From assembly GCA_951812795.1 (NCBI GenBank), contig OX638325.1, forward strand, positions 806,001 to 870,000: a stretch of 64,000 bases of DNA. Reading direction: 5' to 3'. The translations under genes and the position numbers were made by a program. This document shows, in pieces, positions 49,207 to 58,734 of this stretch; positions within the stretch are counted from its first letter, which is position 1; each line of letters opens with the position of its first letter. The notes under the pieces were generated by a model, which was given only the letters and a program-made list of their open reading frames with translations, was not told the origin of the DNA and did no database searches. This stretch comes from an uncultured Dehalococcoidia bacterium (GTDB lineage: Bacteria > Chloroflexota > Dehalococcoidia > Lucifugimonadales > Lucifugimonadaceae).

Positions 49207-52200
49207 ATGCTCGAAGAACCTCAACTCAACGGACGTATCGCCAGCGTCATCAACAAATTGGCGAAAACAGCTGGTTGGTCAGCGCGCGAGGAATTAAAAG
49301 GTGCGTTACGCGGACCTCAGACCAAACCAGACGTGCTGATTACGCGAATTGGCGGCACCCCTGTCGTTTTGGAGACCGAATACGCGCCGGCCAACACTCT
49401 TGCCGATGATTGCATGAAGAGTCTTGGTCGAGACCTCAACCCTAGCGTAGCCGTTACTTCTGGCACCGTGAGCGCCGTCATAGGCATACGTGCGCCTGAA
49501 GGGTTGCATCGATGCGATACCGGAGATCAAGCGCAAAAGATGCTTGAGGACGGACACGAGATTGAATATGCCGTGTACCAAGGCACTGCGGATGATCACG
49601 TTAGGTTTCCGAGTGGCGGGTTTATCAAAGGTTCTATACGCGATCTGATCGATTTCATACGTCCGGCATCTGAACCGCAAGCGGTTATCGACGCGGCAAC
49701 CACGGCATTTGAGCAGGGAGTCGAAGATGCCGCGTGGCACATGCTCGATGCTGCCAAGTTACCGGGCTATGACTTCGGGTTACGAATCGGCCAAGAACTC
49801 CGCCAACCCTGGCCGACGTATCCAGCAACGGACCCCGCATCAACACAGGAGATTAAACAGGAACGCGCCGATCAAGAGGCCCGCGAGCAGACGGCAAAGA
49901 TGGCCGCGGCCATCATTATCAACGCGTTGGCGTACCACCAAAACCTAGCGGGATTTTCCGTTTCTATTGAGATTGACGGTGAATGCCGGGATCACACAAT
50001 CCGAAGTCTTGCAGACTTACTTGAACCGGCTGGTTATCATCCGAGCAACATTCTTGCCGAATGGCAAAACATACTTAGTTACAACTTCTGGGCGATTTTC
50101 GACATAGCCAGCAAGTTGCTTGGCAGCATCCCGCCAACCGTAGCGACTAGCGGGTTACTCGAACGCATGGTTGACACCGCGAATTCGATCCAAGACGCCA
50201 TCAAGCAACATGATGTCGCGGGGACTATTTTCCAAAGATTGATAGCTGATCGGCAGACACTTGCGACTTACTACACGAGACCCGAAAGTACTACCTTAGC
50301 GGCGTATTTGTCTGTCCCTGGCGACCTCGATTGGGGCGATCCAAATACGCTGAAGAACTACCGTATCGCTGATTACGCTTGCGGGACAGGCGGATTAGTT
50401 CTTGCGGCGTACCACCGAGCCCGAGAATTGCATCGCGCTCGAGGTGGCGATCCAGACGAATTGCATTCTCACATGATGAAGAACGCCCTCACGGCTTGCG
50501 ACATTATGCCAGCCGCGGTGCACTTGACATCTTCCCTGCTCTCTTCGGTCGCTCCTCGCATTCAATACAGCGACACACGAGCCGTCCTCTACCTTTACGG
50601 TGCGACATTCGCATTGAAGAACGGCGAGAAGATTGTAGAGATGAACGCGCGAGGTAATCCTAGGAAATATACGAACGGCGATCCTATGTACGTGATGGAC
50701 GAAGTCCACGTCGGGTCGCTCGGGTTGCTTGACATCAACTCAACGACTCAACAAGCAGCGTTACCGTTAAGCGCGGAGATGGCAGTCGGATCCAGTGGCA
50801 CGCGCGCACCAGTCGAAGTTGATATGCCTCCGGCGAGCGAAGATCTCGTGATCATGAACCCGCCGTTTACGACGCCGACAAATCACGCAGGTGATCACGC
50901 AAAACCAGGCAATCCCGCATTCGCAGCGTTCGGGACAACCAAAGATGAACAGAACGCGATGTCGGCAAAGGTCAAATCGCTTGGCAAGGACACGATCAGA
51001 GATGGTAACGCCGGTCTAGGGACCGACTTCGCCGCGATCGCGAACAACATGGTCAAACCGGGCGGGAACATCGCATTAGTACTTCCCGCATCCAGCATGT
51101 TCGGTGGAATTGACGCGGGTTCGGGTGCCAGTTGGCAAAAATTCCGACGGCTACTGGCAGACGGCTACAACGACATAATCGTCGTAAGCATCGCACAAGG
51201 CGCGGCGCGGGATTCCGCGTTTTCGGCGGACACGAATTTGGCGGAAGTTATCGTTGTCGCTAGGAAATTGAACGACGGCGAAGATCCCGAGCGAAGAGCG
51301 TATTTCGTCAACCTCATGGAACGTCCGAATAGCAAATTAGCGGCACAGGAGGTCGCTAAATCGACAAGACGAGCAACGTCGAAACTGAACCAACCTGCCG
51401 ACTACTGTGAAATCTCGGTTGGAGATGAAAAGGTCGGCACTGTGCGTTTAGAGGAAGTCGACCCGGAAGATAAGTGGTCTACAGTCCGAATTGCAAATCT
51501 CGAATTGTTGCACGCTGCGGAAGCATTATCCAAAGGCTCATTGAAGTTGCCTAGGCGTTTGGAACCGATAAACGTACCGATTGCCCCGCTAGGAGAAATT
51601 GGCGATCGAGGTCCGTTGCATCGAGACATCGCCGGGGGTAACCAAGAAACCTCGCGAGGTCCGTTCACAAAACACGACGGCTTCGACGGCGGCACTGAGT
51701 GGCCATTCCTATGGAATCGCAAGAAAGCTGCTCAGAAAAGCATGACCGTCGAACCCGATAGCCACGGTCGAGTCAAACCCGGCAGACGCCACGAGGCGCA
51801 CCGATTGTGGGAAAGGGTGAGTCATCTGCATCTCAGCAACGAGTGTGCGTTCAGCGGAGATTCGACCTGCGCTGTTTACACCGAGCAGAAATCTCTGGGT
51901 GCTCGAGCATGGCCGAACGTAAAGTTGGACAACCAAGACGAGGAAAAAACGATGTGCGTCTGGTTCAACAGCACTTTGGGCCTGATTACCTACTGGTTGC
52001 GCAGTAATCGTTCACAGAACGGGCGTGGCGGCACGACAGTTACGGCGATCCCGTTCATTCCCGCACTAAATGTCAAGAAATTGGCTGATGCACAACTTGA
52101 AGCTGGAGCTTCGATATTCGACGACCTGTGCGGAGAGTCCCTTCTTCCCCCGAACCAAGCGTTTCGAGACTCAGCACGCCAAGAATTGGATCGTCGGCTT

Positions 52201-52293
52201 TTCGAGGAGGTTTTGAAGTTGGATGATTCTGCTGTTGGTCAACTGGCCATTTTGCGGAACCAGTGGTGTAAGGAGCCTACGGTTACGGGGTGA
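49207..52293 (+). CDS. Nuclease-methyltransferase fusion, type IIG-like restriction-modification protein (copy 2)
   Basis: 1028 residues, paralogous over its full length to the protein at 14461. The nuclease-like domain has Glu29, Asp42 (KPDVLIT) and VVLETEY with Glu56 and Glu58, again ExE instead of ExK. FQRLIADRQTLATYYTRPES is at about 342, SAM motif DYACGTGGLVLAA at 389 and NPPF at 551. The C-terminal region keeps NSTLGLITYW and RQELDRRL. It lacks the repeat-derived insert of copy 1, and its own linker (residues 185-230) is longer. A two-gene Kiwa-like cassette follows on the same strand. It probably modifies host DNA and cuts unmodified DNA. Confidence 0.8.
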   Translation: MLEEPQLNGRIASVINKLAKTAGWSAREELKGALRGPQTKPDVLITRIGGTPVVLETEYAPANTLADDCMKSLGRDLNPSVAVTSGTVSAVIGIRAPEGLHRCDTGDQAQKMLEDGHEIEYAVYQGTADDHVRFPSGGFIKGSIRDLIDFIRPASEPQAVIDAATTAFEQGVEDAAWHMLDAAKLPGYDFGLRIGQELRQPWPTYPATDPASTQEIKQERADQEAREQTAKMAAAIIINALAYHQNLAGFSVSIEIDGECRDHTIRSLADLLEPAGYHPSNILAEWQNILSYNFWAIFDIASKLLGSIPPTVATSGLLERMVDTANSIQDAIKQHDVAGTIFQRLIADRQTLATYYTRPESTTLAAYLSVPGDLDWGDPNTLKNYRIADYACGTGGLVLAAYHRARELHRARGGDPDELHSHMMKNALTACDIMPAAVHLTSSLLSSVAPRIQYSDTRAVLYLYGATFALKNGEKIVEMNARGNPRKYTNGDPMYVMDEVHVGSLGLLDINSTTQQAALPLSAEMAVGSSGTRAPVEVDMPPASEDLVIMNPPFTTPTNHAGDHAKPGNPAFAAFGTTKDEQNAMSAKVKSLGKDTIRDGNAGLGTDFAAIANNMVKPGGNIALVLPASSMFGGIDAGSGASWQKFRRLLADGYNDIIVVSIAQGAARDSAFSADTNLAEVIVVARKLNDGEDPERRAYFVNLMERPNSKLAAQEVAKSTRRATSKLNQPADYCEISVGDEKVGTVRLEEVDPEDKWSTVRIANLELLHAAEALSKGSLKLPRRLEPINVPIAPLGEIGDRGPLHRDIAGGNQETSRGPFTKHDGFDGGTEWPFLWNRKKAAQKSMTVEPDSHGRVKPGRRHEAHRLWERVSHLHLSNECAFSGDSTCAVYTEQKSLGARAWPNVKLDNQDEEKTMCVWFNSTLGLITYWLRSNRSQNGRGGTTVTAIPFIPALNVKKLADAQLEAGASIFDDLCGESLLPPNQAFRDSARQELDRRLFEEVLKLDDSAVGQLAILRNQWCKEPTVTG

Positions 52294-52306
52294 TCGATGA
52301 CGTTTT

Positions 52307-52320
52307 GCCCTCGCGAGGGC
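52307..52320. repeat. 14-bp perfect palindrome at the edge of the Kiwa-like cassette
   Basis: GCCCTCGCGAGGGC lies 13 bp after the methyltransferase stop. Base composition becomes clearly AT-rich immediately after it and stays so until about 53950. It may be a terminator stem or mark an insertion border. Confidence 0.4.
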
Positions 52321-52457
52321 TAGAATCGTGCACAACGAGAGAAAAACAATCATTACTCTCCAGCTACATAAGACAATGTTTGAAGAGTTGAGCAAGCTAA
52401 CCCCATCCATTAGTGTTCCAAGTATTAATAACTCAAACCATAAACAACGAAGAGACG

Positions 52458-53027
52458 ATGTCTGACAAACCAAGATTCATCAAAACTGGCGGCCTACCTT
52501 GGGTCCGTTTCTTCATGGTTCTCAGCAGTATTTCGCCACTATTTCTTTTATGGGCAATTCGCGGCGTCGAACCCATTCCTGATAAGTTTTTTATACCGGT
52601 TTGCATTGGCATCATATTAGTATCTCATTTCGTGATTTGGTTACGATTTCATTTCGCCAAAAAACAAAATGACAAACATCCCTTCATTATCGGTAGAACC
52701 GAGGACAACCGACATCATGTTTTGGTATATTTACTCGGGATCCTACTTCCATTTTACCGCGGTGAAATCATTACATTCAGAGATGTATTTGCAACATTTG
52801 CGGCCCTCACGATTGTAATATTCATATTCGTTAGTCTAAATTTACACTATATCAATATAGGATTCATATTGTTAAGATATAGGATTTTTGCAATTTACAG
52901 TTCCGAACAACGTCACCAAAATTCGTCACCGATCATACTCATCACTAAACGTAGCACCGTTGTGGAAGGAACTACATTGACGGTTTATCGGATCAGTGAC
53001 ACAGTTTACTGGGAAGGTGCCGAATGA
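52458..53027 (+). CDS. kwaA: KwaA-like membrane protein of a Kiwa anti-phage system
   Basis: About 189 residues from the ATG at 52458, preceded by GAAGAGA. Four membrane segments: about 15-34 (WVRFFMVLSSISPLFLLWAI), 44-62, 87-100 and 109-128 (VFATFAALTIVIFIFVSLNL). A soluble C-terminal tail ends VYRISDTVYWEGAE. Size, topology and the ATGA overlap with a DUF4868 gene fit KwaA, the membrane component of Kiwa. The call rests mainly on gene context, since KwaA sequences are weakly conserved. The gene is AT-rich against its surroundings, suggesting recent transfer. Confidence 0.65.
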   Translation: MSDKPRFIKTGGLPWVRFFMVLSSISPLFLLWAIRGVEPIPDKFFIPVCIGIILVSHFVIWLRFHFAKKQNDKHPFIIGRTEDNRHHVLVYLLGILLPFYRGEIITFRDVFATFAALTIVIFIFVSLNLHYINIGFILLRYRIFAIYSSEQRHQNSSPIILITKRSTVVEGTTLTVYRISDTVYWEGAE

Positions 53028-53953
53028 CTCAACCCATACAGCTTCAGTTTAGCTTAAGCTCCACCGATGCTGTGGAATTCGGCGTTGGGTATGACTCTAC
53101 CGATGGGCAGGCCTTTTCGTTAGTAGCAATCGATCCTTCAGTTCAAATCGAGTTGAGAAGTATGATTGACAACACTTTAAACTCCAAAAGAGACTTGATC
53201 GACAACCCTCCCAAATACGATCCTGCTAACCGGTATCGTGACGACGATTATTATTTGGTCGATCTAAGTGATCCCATAGCAAAGGTGTTTAAAGATATCC
53301 ACGGAACTAAGAACATCATTACTGAGTCGTCAACTCTCGAGAGTCCCGATAGAATATACTTTTATTTCGCTAGGTTGACTGATGAAAACGGACAGCGGTT
53401 GATTGCTTTAAGACGATCTTCGCAATTCAAAGGTCAATTGAAAAAGAAGAATCGTCTTTTATCGATGTTTGATGATACGTTGACATTTGTCGAGAATGAT
53501 GTATTTACGTTAAACGACGATTTTGATTGTCTGGTAGATGCTGCGCACGTTCACGTATTCAGACCAAAAGGTTTTGATGTATTGGCTCAGACGCAACAGA
53601 AAGTGATGGCCTCAGTTCGTGCAAACATCGACCTGATTAAAGGTGACATTGAGTTCGTTAAATTTGAAAACATAATAGATTATGCATCTTCGCACGTCTC
53701 TTCGGCTCGCTTAGTCGCTTCTATACAGAGCCGCGGGTTCGCTAGAGGCGTTGACAAACACAAGTTATTGAACCTGTGTCAAAAGACCGGTGTCAGTGTT
53801 GAAGAAATAGGTGACAGCATACACGTTCACGAACAGAGTATTGTCGGCTTTTTGGAAGTCTTGGACAGACGTAGGTACGAAATTGAGATCACTGAGAGCG
53901 GTCCGGAAAGTTATAGGGCATCAATCCGCGAAAAGATCCCTCCAACAAATTGA
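53024..53953 (+). CDS. kwaB: KwaB-like DUF4868 protein of a Kiwa anti-phage system
   Basis: 309 residues, overlapping the membrane gene as ATGA. The pattern IYFYFARLTDENGQRLIALR, then LKKKNRLLSMFDDTLTFVEN, DDFDCLVDAAHVHVFRPKGF and VKFENIIDYASSHV fits DUF4868, the domain of KwaB. In described Kiwa systems KwaB is the cytosolic DNA-binding effector that acts with membrane-embedded KwaA. No nuclease motif is visible. The gene is AT-rich like its partner and sits directly after a restriction-modification-like gene, the usual setting of defence cassettes. Confidence 0.7.
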   Translation: MTQPIQLQFSLSSTDAVEFGVGYDSTDGQAFSLVAIDPSVQIELRSMIDNTLNSKRDLIDNPPKYDPANRYRDDDYYLVDLSDPIAKVFKDIHGTKNIITESSTLESPDRIYFYFARLTDENGQRLIALRRSSQFKGQLKKKNRLLSMFDDTLTFVENDVFTLNDDFDCLVDAAHVHVFRPKGFDVLAQTQQKVMASVRANIDLIKGDIEFVKFENIIDYASSHVSSARLVASIQSRGFARGVDKHKLLNLCQKTGVSVEEIGDSIHVHEQSIVGFLEVLDRRRYEIEITESGPESYRASIREKIPPTN

Positions 53954-54045
53954 TGCATTCGGTGCGTTAGATTAGCGATCAAGCAATGTGGGTACGGTGA
54001 GTTCTGCTAGATGATGCGAATTTTCGGAAACCATCGTAACTTCCT

Positions 54046-55074
54046 TCAGCCTGCGATGTCCTCTATCGCCACTAAGGTGTAGTCGATGTCTTCGGAGGAG
54101 ATGCCGTAGTGGGTGACCATGCGCATTACGGGGTCGCCAGCATTTACGAGAATGCCGCGTTCCTTGAGGTCGGCGGAGATTGATGCTCCGCTGCCGGGTG
54201 GGATGTTGAAGTAGACGATGTTGGATTTTACGGCTTCGGGGTCGACGCTGATGCCGTCGATTTCGGCGAGGCCTTTGGCGAGTTTTTTGGCGTTGGTGTG
54301 ATCTTCGGAGAGCCGGTCGATCATGTTGTCGAGAGCGTAGACGCCTGCTCCGGCGACGACGCCTACTTGACGCATTCCTGCGCCGAGCATTTTGCGCCAT
54401 CGTCTCGCACGGTCGATGAAGTCTTCGCTGCCGACGACCACGCTGCCGATGGGACAGGATAGTCCTTTTGAGAGGCAGAAGGTGGCCGAATCGGCTGGCG
54501 CGGTTAGATCCGCGGCATCGACTCCGAGGCTGACGGCCGCGTTGAAGAGGCGAGCTCCGTCGATGTGGACGGTCATTCCGCCTTCGCGGGCGGCGTCGGC
54601 CATCGCTTGCGTCTGATCTGCTGAGAGCGGCTGACCACTGGATTGGTTATGCGTGTTCTCGATACACAGCAGCTTGGTCGGTGGGACGTGGTAGTCGGTG
54701 CGAGTCGTGGCGGCTCGGATCAGGTCGGGTTCCAAGAATCCGAAGCGGTCGGTTTTGACTGGGTAGAGGAATAGGCTACCGAGGACGCTTGCGCCCCCGG
54801 CCTCGTTCGTGAAGATGTGGGATCGGTCGCCGACCAGAACTTGGTCTCCCCGGCCACAATGGGCGAGCATCGAGACTAAGTTGCCTTGCGTTCCCGATGT
54901 GACGAAGAGTCCGGCCTCTTTTCCGAGCATCTCGGCTGACTTGGCTTCGAGTTCGTTGACGGTGGGGTCGTCACCGTAAACGTCGTCTCCGAGTTCCGCC
55001 TCATGAATGGCCTGTCGCATTTCGGGCGAGGGCAAGGTTACGGTATCGCTACGCAGATCTACACGCGCTTCCAT
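54046..55074 (-). CDS. Low-specificity L-threonine aldolase
   Basis: About 342 residues from the ATG at 55074 (MEARVDLRSDTVTLPSPEM); the upstream in-frame ATG adds a Ser/Gln-rich stretch with no homology pattern. Motifs: GDDVYGDDPTVNELE, VTSGTQGNLVSMLAH, HIDGARLFNAAVSLGV and the PLP-lysine FCLSKGLSCPIGSVVVG. It cleaves threonine to glycine and acetaldehyde. It is the only minus-strand gene in this part, divergent from lspA. Confidence 0.92.
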   Translation of the reverse strand: MEARVDLRSDTVTLPSPEMRQAIHEAELGDDVYGDDPTVNELEAKSAEMLGKEAGLFVTSGTQGNLVSMLAHCGRGDQVLVGDRSHIFTNEAGGASVLGSLFLYPVKTDRFGFLEPDLIRAATTRTDYHVPPTKLLCIENTHNQSSGQPLSADQTQAMADAAREGGMTVHIDGARLFNAAVSLGVDAADLTAPADSATFCLSKGLSCPIGSVVVGSEDFIDRARRWRKMLGAGMRQVGVVAGAGVYALDNMIDRLSEDHTNAKKLAKGLAEIDGISVDPEAVKSNIVYFNIPPGSGASISADLKERGILVNAGDPVMRMVTHYGISSEDIDYTLVAIEDIAG

Positions 55075-55195
55075 TTTTGGCTGGCTCCTGGACTGGCTCC
55101 GGCAACTCAATCTGATCGAGTTGTTTGGTTACTAGTGTGAATCTTACCTGCGCGGGCAGACTGACGTGGGCAATATACTCAAATGTTGCACAGAC

Positions 55196-55909
55196 ATGCA
55201 CACTCCACCGAACGACGCTCCCGATTCTGCCCTTCCCTCGTCACTCTCTCGAAACGAGAGCGCAAATCCCGCCCAACCTCCCCGACCGACGATGAATCAC
55301 ATCGCATACAGAGTGTGGGATTTCTGGGTTAGGAAGAGCTGGATGCTATGGGTCTTGGCGCTAGTTGTGCTGTTGCTTGATCAGTCCACGAAATCGCTGA
55401 TCGTCGCTTGGTTGGACTGGGGAGAATCTTGGCCGGCAGAAGGCTTCCTGCGGTTTACGCACGCTCGCAACACCGGAACCGCCTTCAGCTTATTCCAAGG
55501 CCACAGCAACATATTGAGCTTCGTGGCGATCTTCGCGGTTGGGGTTCTGTTGTGGGTCTATTGGACTACGGGTTCGAAATCGTTCATTCTTCGTCTTGCG
55601 CTCGGTCTGCAACTCGGCGGTGCTTTGGGCAACCTGCTTGATCGATTGAATCAGGGATACGTCACTGATTTCCTCGACGTCGGGCCTTGGCCGATATTCA
55701 ACGTCGCCGATTCGGGCATATCGGTCGGCATGGTGTTGATGGTTTGGTATTTTTTCATGAACCGCGATGAAGATGAAGCGACTTCCGCCGTTGCCACCTC
55801 AGCGAGCGCTAATCAAATCGGTACCGGCAGATGTCACCAGTGCACTGATGCGATGCGATATGGGACTTTGCACCCGGCTGATTCCAATGTCCCCGACACT
55901 CAAATTTGA
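55196..55909 (+). CDS. lspA: Lipoprotein signal peptidase II
   Basis: Four membrane segments start at WMLWVLALVVLLLDQSTKSL. Catalytic aspartates are in YVTDFLDVGPWPIFNVADSGI, and NTGTAFSLF is the conserved periplasmic motif. The core matches LspA; about 30-60 extra residues precede it. I placed the start at ATG 55196; GTG 55166 and ATG 55292 are alternatives. It cleaves signal peptides of lipoproteins such as the peptide-binding lipoprotein encoded at 25271. Its 3' end overlaps the rluD-like gene by 23 bp. Confidence 0.9.
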   Translation: MHTPPNDAPDSALPSSLSRNESANPAQPPRPTMNHIAYRVWDFWVRKSWMLWVLALVVLLLDQSTKSLIVAWLDWGESWPAEGFLRFTHARNTGTAFSLFQGHSNILSFVAIFAVGVLLWVYWTTGSKSFILRLALGLQLGGALGNLLDRLNQGYVTDFLDVGPWPIFNVADSGISVGMVLMVWYFFMNRDEDEATSAVATSASANQIGTGRCHQCTDAMRYGTLHPADSNVPDTQI

Positions 55910-56873
55910 AATAGACGGCGACGCTCCTCCAATTCGCCTAGATCTTTTCATTCGCCACGTAGTAACCGATCTGTCGCGAACTGAGGTCCAAAGACTCATC
56001 CGATCCGGAGCAGCGACGGTTAACGGACAGACGATTATCACGCCCTCGGCAAAAGTCCATTCGGGTGACCGTGTGGAGTTCGATGCGCTGGGTTCGGCCG
56101 ATGCTGACGCGCCGCCGATTCCTCAAAATCTAGACTTCAGAGTCTTCCACGAAGATGACCATGTAATCGTCATAGACAAACCCGCAGGCATGGCAGTCCA
56201 CGCTGGTGCCGGCAGGAGGGATGGAACGCTCGTTAATGGGCTATTGGCACGATATCCAGAGATATCAGAGTTAGAGCCAGTTGAACGTCCTGGCATTGTG
56301 CATCGTCTGGACGCGGATACGTCGGGATTGATGGTCGTCGCTCGCACGCCCGAAGCCGCCTCTGCCCTATCAGCCGCTATTAAGGCGCGTGAAGTCGATA
56401 GGCGTTATGTTGCATTGGTCGTCGGGAAATTGATCAACGGAGGGGGTGTGATTGACCGGCCGATAGGTAGACATCCGACGATCCGGACTCGGCAAAGTGT
56501 AGTTGAAGGCGGAAAGCCGGCTAGAACTCGTTTCATTTGGCTTGCTCAATACTGGTCTGGTGGCAAAGCTTTGACACTGCTACAACTCAAACTCGAAACC
56601 GGCAGAACCCATCAGATACGCGTTCACTTGCAGTCCGTCGGCTACCCGATTGTCGGCGATCCAATATATGGGGTGGCACTGCCAAAAATCTCGCTACGAA
56701 GACAGTTTCTGCACGCGTGCCGACTTGCATTCAATCATCCTGTAACTGGCGAAACTCTAGCGTTCGATTCTCAGATTCATGATGACTTGGCCCGTGTACT
56801 CGCTCAAGTTCAACCGCCGTCAACTATGCCATGGGGTAGCGCCGTAGGGCAGCGAGATGGTCTAAATTGGTAA
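55887..56873 (+). CDS. rluD: Ribosomal large subunit pseudouridine synthase (RluD family)
   Basis: About 328 residues from the ATG at 55887 (MSPTLKFEIDGDAPPIRLDL); earlier in-frame starts lie inside lspA. The S4 domain is at residues 15-70 (LSRTEVQRLIRSGAATVNG). The catalytic motif is GIVHRLDADTSGLMVVAR with the essential Asp. The late stretch LQLKLETGRTHQIRVHLQSVGYP is typical. It makes pseudouridines in 23S rRNA. It is encoded between lspA and gltX; lspA - rluD is a common pair. Confidence 0.92.
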   Translation: MSPTLKFEIDGDAPPIRLDLFIRHVVTDLSRTEVQRLIRSGAATVNGQTIITPSAKVHSGDRVEFDALGSADADAPPIPQNLDFRVFHEDDHVIVIDKPAGMAVHAGAGRRDGTLVNGLLARYPEISELEPVERPGIVHRLDADTSGLMVVARTPEAASALSAAIKAREVDRRYVALVVGKLINGGGVIDRPIGRHPTIRTRQSVVEGGKPARTRFIWLAQYWSGGKALTLLQLKLETGRTHQIRVHLQSVGYPIVGDPIYGVALPKISLRRQFLHACRLAFNHPVTGETLAFDSQIHDDLARVLAQVQPPSTMPWGSAVGQRDGLNW

Positions 56874-56875
56874 GT

Positions 56876-58384
56876 ATGAGAACTTCGACCCCTGCACGCG
56901 TACGCTTCGCTCCGAGTCCTACCGGAGTGATGCACATTGGCGGACTCCGGACCGCACTCTACGACTGGTTTCTGGCACGCAAAACCGGCGGCCAGTTCAT
57001 CCTCCGCATTGAGGATACCGACCGCAATCGATATGACCCGGATGCTGAGTGGCACATCAAGGAATCGCTAAACTGGCTTGGCCTCGATTTGGACGAAGGT
57101 CCGGATATCGGTGGTCCACATGCCCCGTATACACAATCCGAGCGATTGGAGCTGTACCAGGATGCCGCGGCTAAGTTGATCGACGCCGGCGATGCCTACT
57201 ACGACGATACGCAGTCGGAAGAGTTGGCGGCGTTGCGACAACGTCAACAAGCGGCGGGGCAGGCTCCCGGCTACGACAATCGGGGGCGCTATCGAACGGC
57301 TGAGCAGATCCAAGAGTCCAGAGACGAAGGTCTCGATGTCGTGGTGCGCTTTAAGGTCCCAGATCACGGCGAAATGCAGATCGAGGACGAGGTCCGTGGT
57401 AGGTTGAAATTCGATCTTTCGCTACTCCAGGATTTCGTCATTCTGAAGTCCGACGGGTTCCCGACGTATCACCTCGCGCACGTGGTCGACGACTACGAGA
57501 TGGGTATCACACATGTCATTCGCGGCGAGGAGTGGATACCGAGTTGCCCTCGTCACGTCTTGATCCAACAGGCTCTCGACATTCCCACCCCGAAGTACGT
57601 TCACGTGCCGTTGATAACCGCGCAGGACGGAGCGAAATTAAGCAAACGTCATGGCGCGCAGTCGGCTCTCGAGTATCGGGATGCGGGTTACACGCCGGAC
57701 GCGGTGTTGAACTATCTTGCACTCTTGGGATGGTCTCCCGGCGACGACACGGAGATCATGACTCGCGACGAAATCGCTTCTCGCTTCGAGGTCGAGCGGA
57801 TTCTCTCGCATCCGGCGAAGTTCAGCGCGCAAAAGCTCGAGTGGATGAACCAGCAACACATCATGACGGCCGATGAAGATGCCCTCACCGACATGATCAT
57901 GCCCTGTCTCGAACGTCCGGAAGAAGACGGTGGGTTTCTTGATGAAATCGAACGTCCTATCGATCGTGGCATTGTAAAGGCGATGGTGCCGGTTCTTCGG
58001 GAACGCATCAAAGTGTTGCCCGATGTCGTTGCGCTGATCGATTTTCTCTTTGTTGACGAAGTCCACCCGAACCCGGAAGAAATGATCGGTAGACGGATGG
58101 ACGCGGAGATGGTGTTGACATCTCTAAACGCCGGCATCGAAGCGCTCGAGGAAGTTGAACCGTTCGACGGCGAATCGATAGAACAAGCTCTCCGAGGCTT
58201 AACCGAGTCGACTGGGTTAAAGGCCGGCCAACTCTTCACACCCATTCGAGTAGCCGTAACCGCCAAACGAATCGCGCCTCCACTTTTCGAATCGATCGAG
58301 GTCCTAGGCAGAGAACGCACAATCACGCGATTACGCAAAGGGCTTGAAGCGTTCGAACGGCACGTCTCCAATCGAAGCGATTGA
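56876..58384 (+). CDS. gltX: Glutamyl-tRNA synthetase
   Basis: About 502 residues from the ATG at 56876, 2 bp after the rluD stop; a TTG three codons earlier would overlap it. The HIGH motif is SPTGVMHIGGLRTALYDW and the KMSKS loop reads DGAKLSKRHGAQSA. FILRIEDTDRNRYDPDAEWH is diagnostic. It charges tRNA(Glu); whether it also misacylates tRNA(Gln) depends on gatCAB, which is not in the window. Confidence 0.95.
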   Translation: MRTSTPARVRFAPSPTGVMHIGGLRTALYDWFLARKTGGQFILRIEDTDRNRYDPDAEWHIKESLNWLGLDLDEGPDIGGPHAPYTQSERLELYQDAAAKLIDAGDAYYDDTQSEELAALRQRQQAAGQAPGYDNRGRYRTAEQIQESRDEGLDVVVRFKVPDHGEMQIEDEVRGRLKFDLSLLQDFVILKSDGFPTYHLAHVVDDYEMGITHVIRGEEWIPSCPRHVLIQQALDIPTPKYVHVPLITAQDGAKLSKRHGAQSALEYRDAGYTPDAVLNYLALLGWSPGDDTEIMTRDEIASRFEVERILSHPAKFSAQKLEWMNQQHIMTADEDALTDMIMPCLERPEEDGGFLDEIERPIDRGIVKAMVPVLRERIKVLPDVVALIDFLFVDEVHPNPEEMIGRRMDAEMVLTSLNAGIEALEEVEPFDGESIEQALRGLTESTGLKAGQLFTPIRVAVTAKRIAPPLFESIEVLGRERTITRLRKGLEAFERHVSNRSD

Positions 58385-58469
58385 GCCGAGAGTGTTACCA
58401 TTCATACGGTAGATGAAGACCGATTGCGAAGGTTCGTAACGGGTTTGACCACAGGAGAAGTGATTTCAG

Positions 58470-58664
58470 TTGGTAGAGGTAAAAAACCGAGAGGGCGAGA
58501 GCTTTGAGGCGATGCTACGACGCTTCACGCGGAGCGTTCAGCACGAAGGCATCATTTCCGAAGCACGACGGCGCAAAGCGTTCGAACCGCCGTCGGTCAC
58601 ACGCAAGAAGCAACTCGCAGGCAAACTGCGAAAGAGCCGCAAGTCCACTGAGAAAAACGCTTAG
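58470..58664 (+). CDS. rpsU: 30S ribosomal protein S21
   Basis: 64 residues from a TTG at 58470, preceded by AGGAGAAG. The pattern VEVKNREGESFEAMLRRFTR then ISEARRRKAFEPPSVTRKKQ is S21. The basic tail (KLRKSRKSTEKNA) is normal. It lies between gltX and purQ on the same strand. Confidence 0.93.
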   Translation: MVEVKNREGESFEAMLRRFTRSVQHEGIISEARRRKAFEPPSVTRKKQLAGKLRKSRKSTEKNA

Positions 58665-58734
58665 CACTCGGCACGCGCATCTCGGCGCGTTCTACCCGGG
58701 TATCTTTCTGCGTTTCTCTAGGGCGTAACGCGAC

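Noticed and set aside
58385..58469. tRNA gene between gltX and rpsU
   Set aside because: I could not form a cloverleaf with a T-arm consensus; the stretch looks like an ordinary leader.
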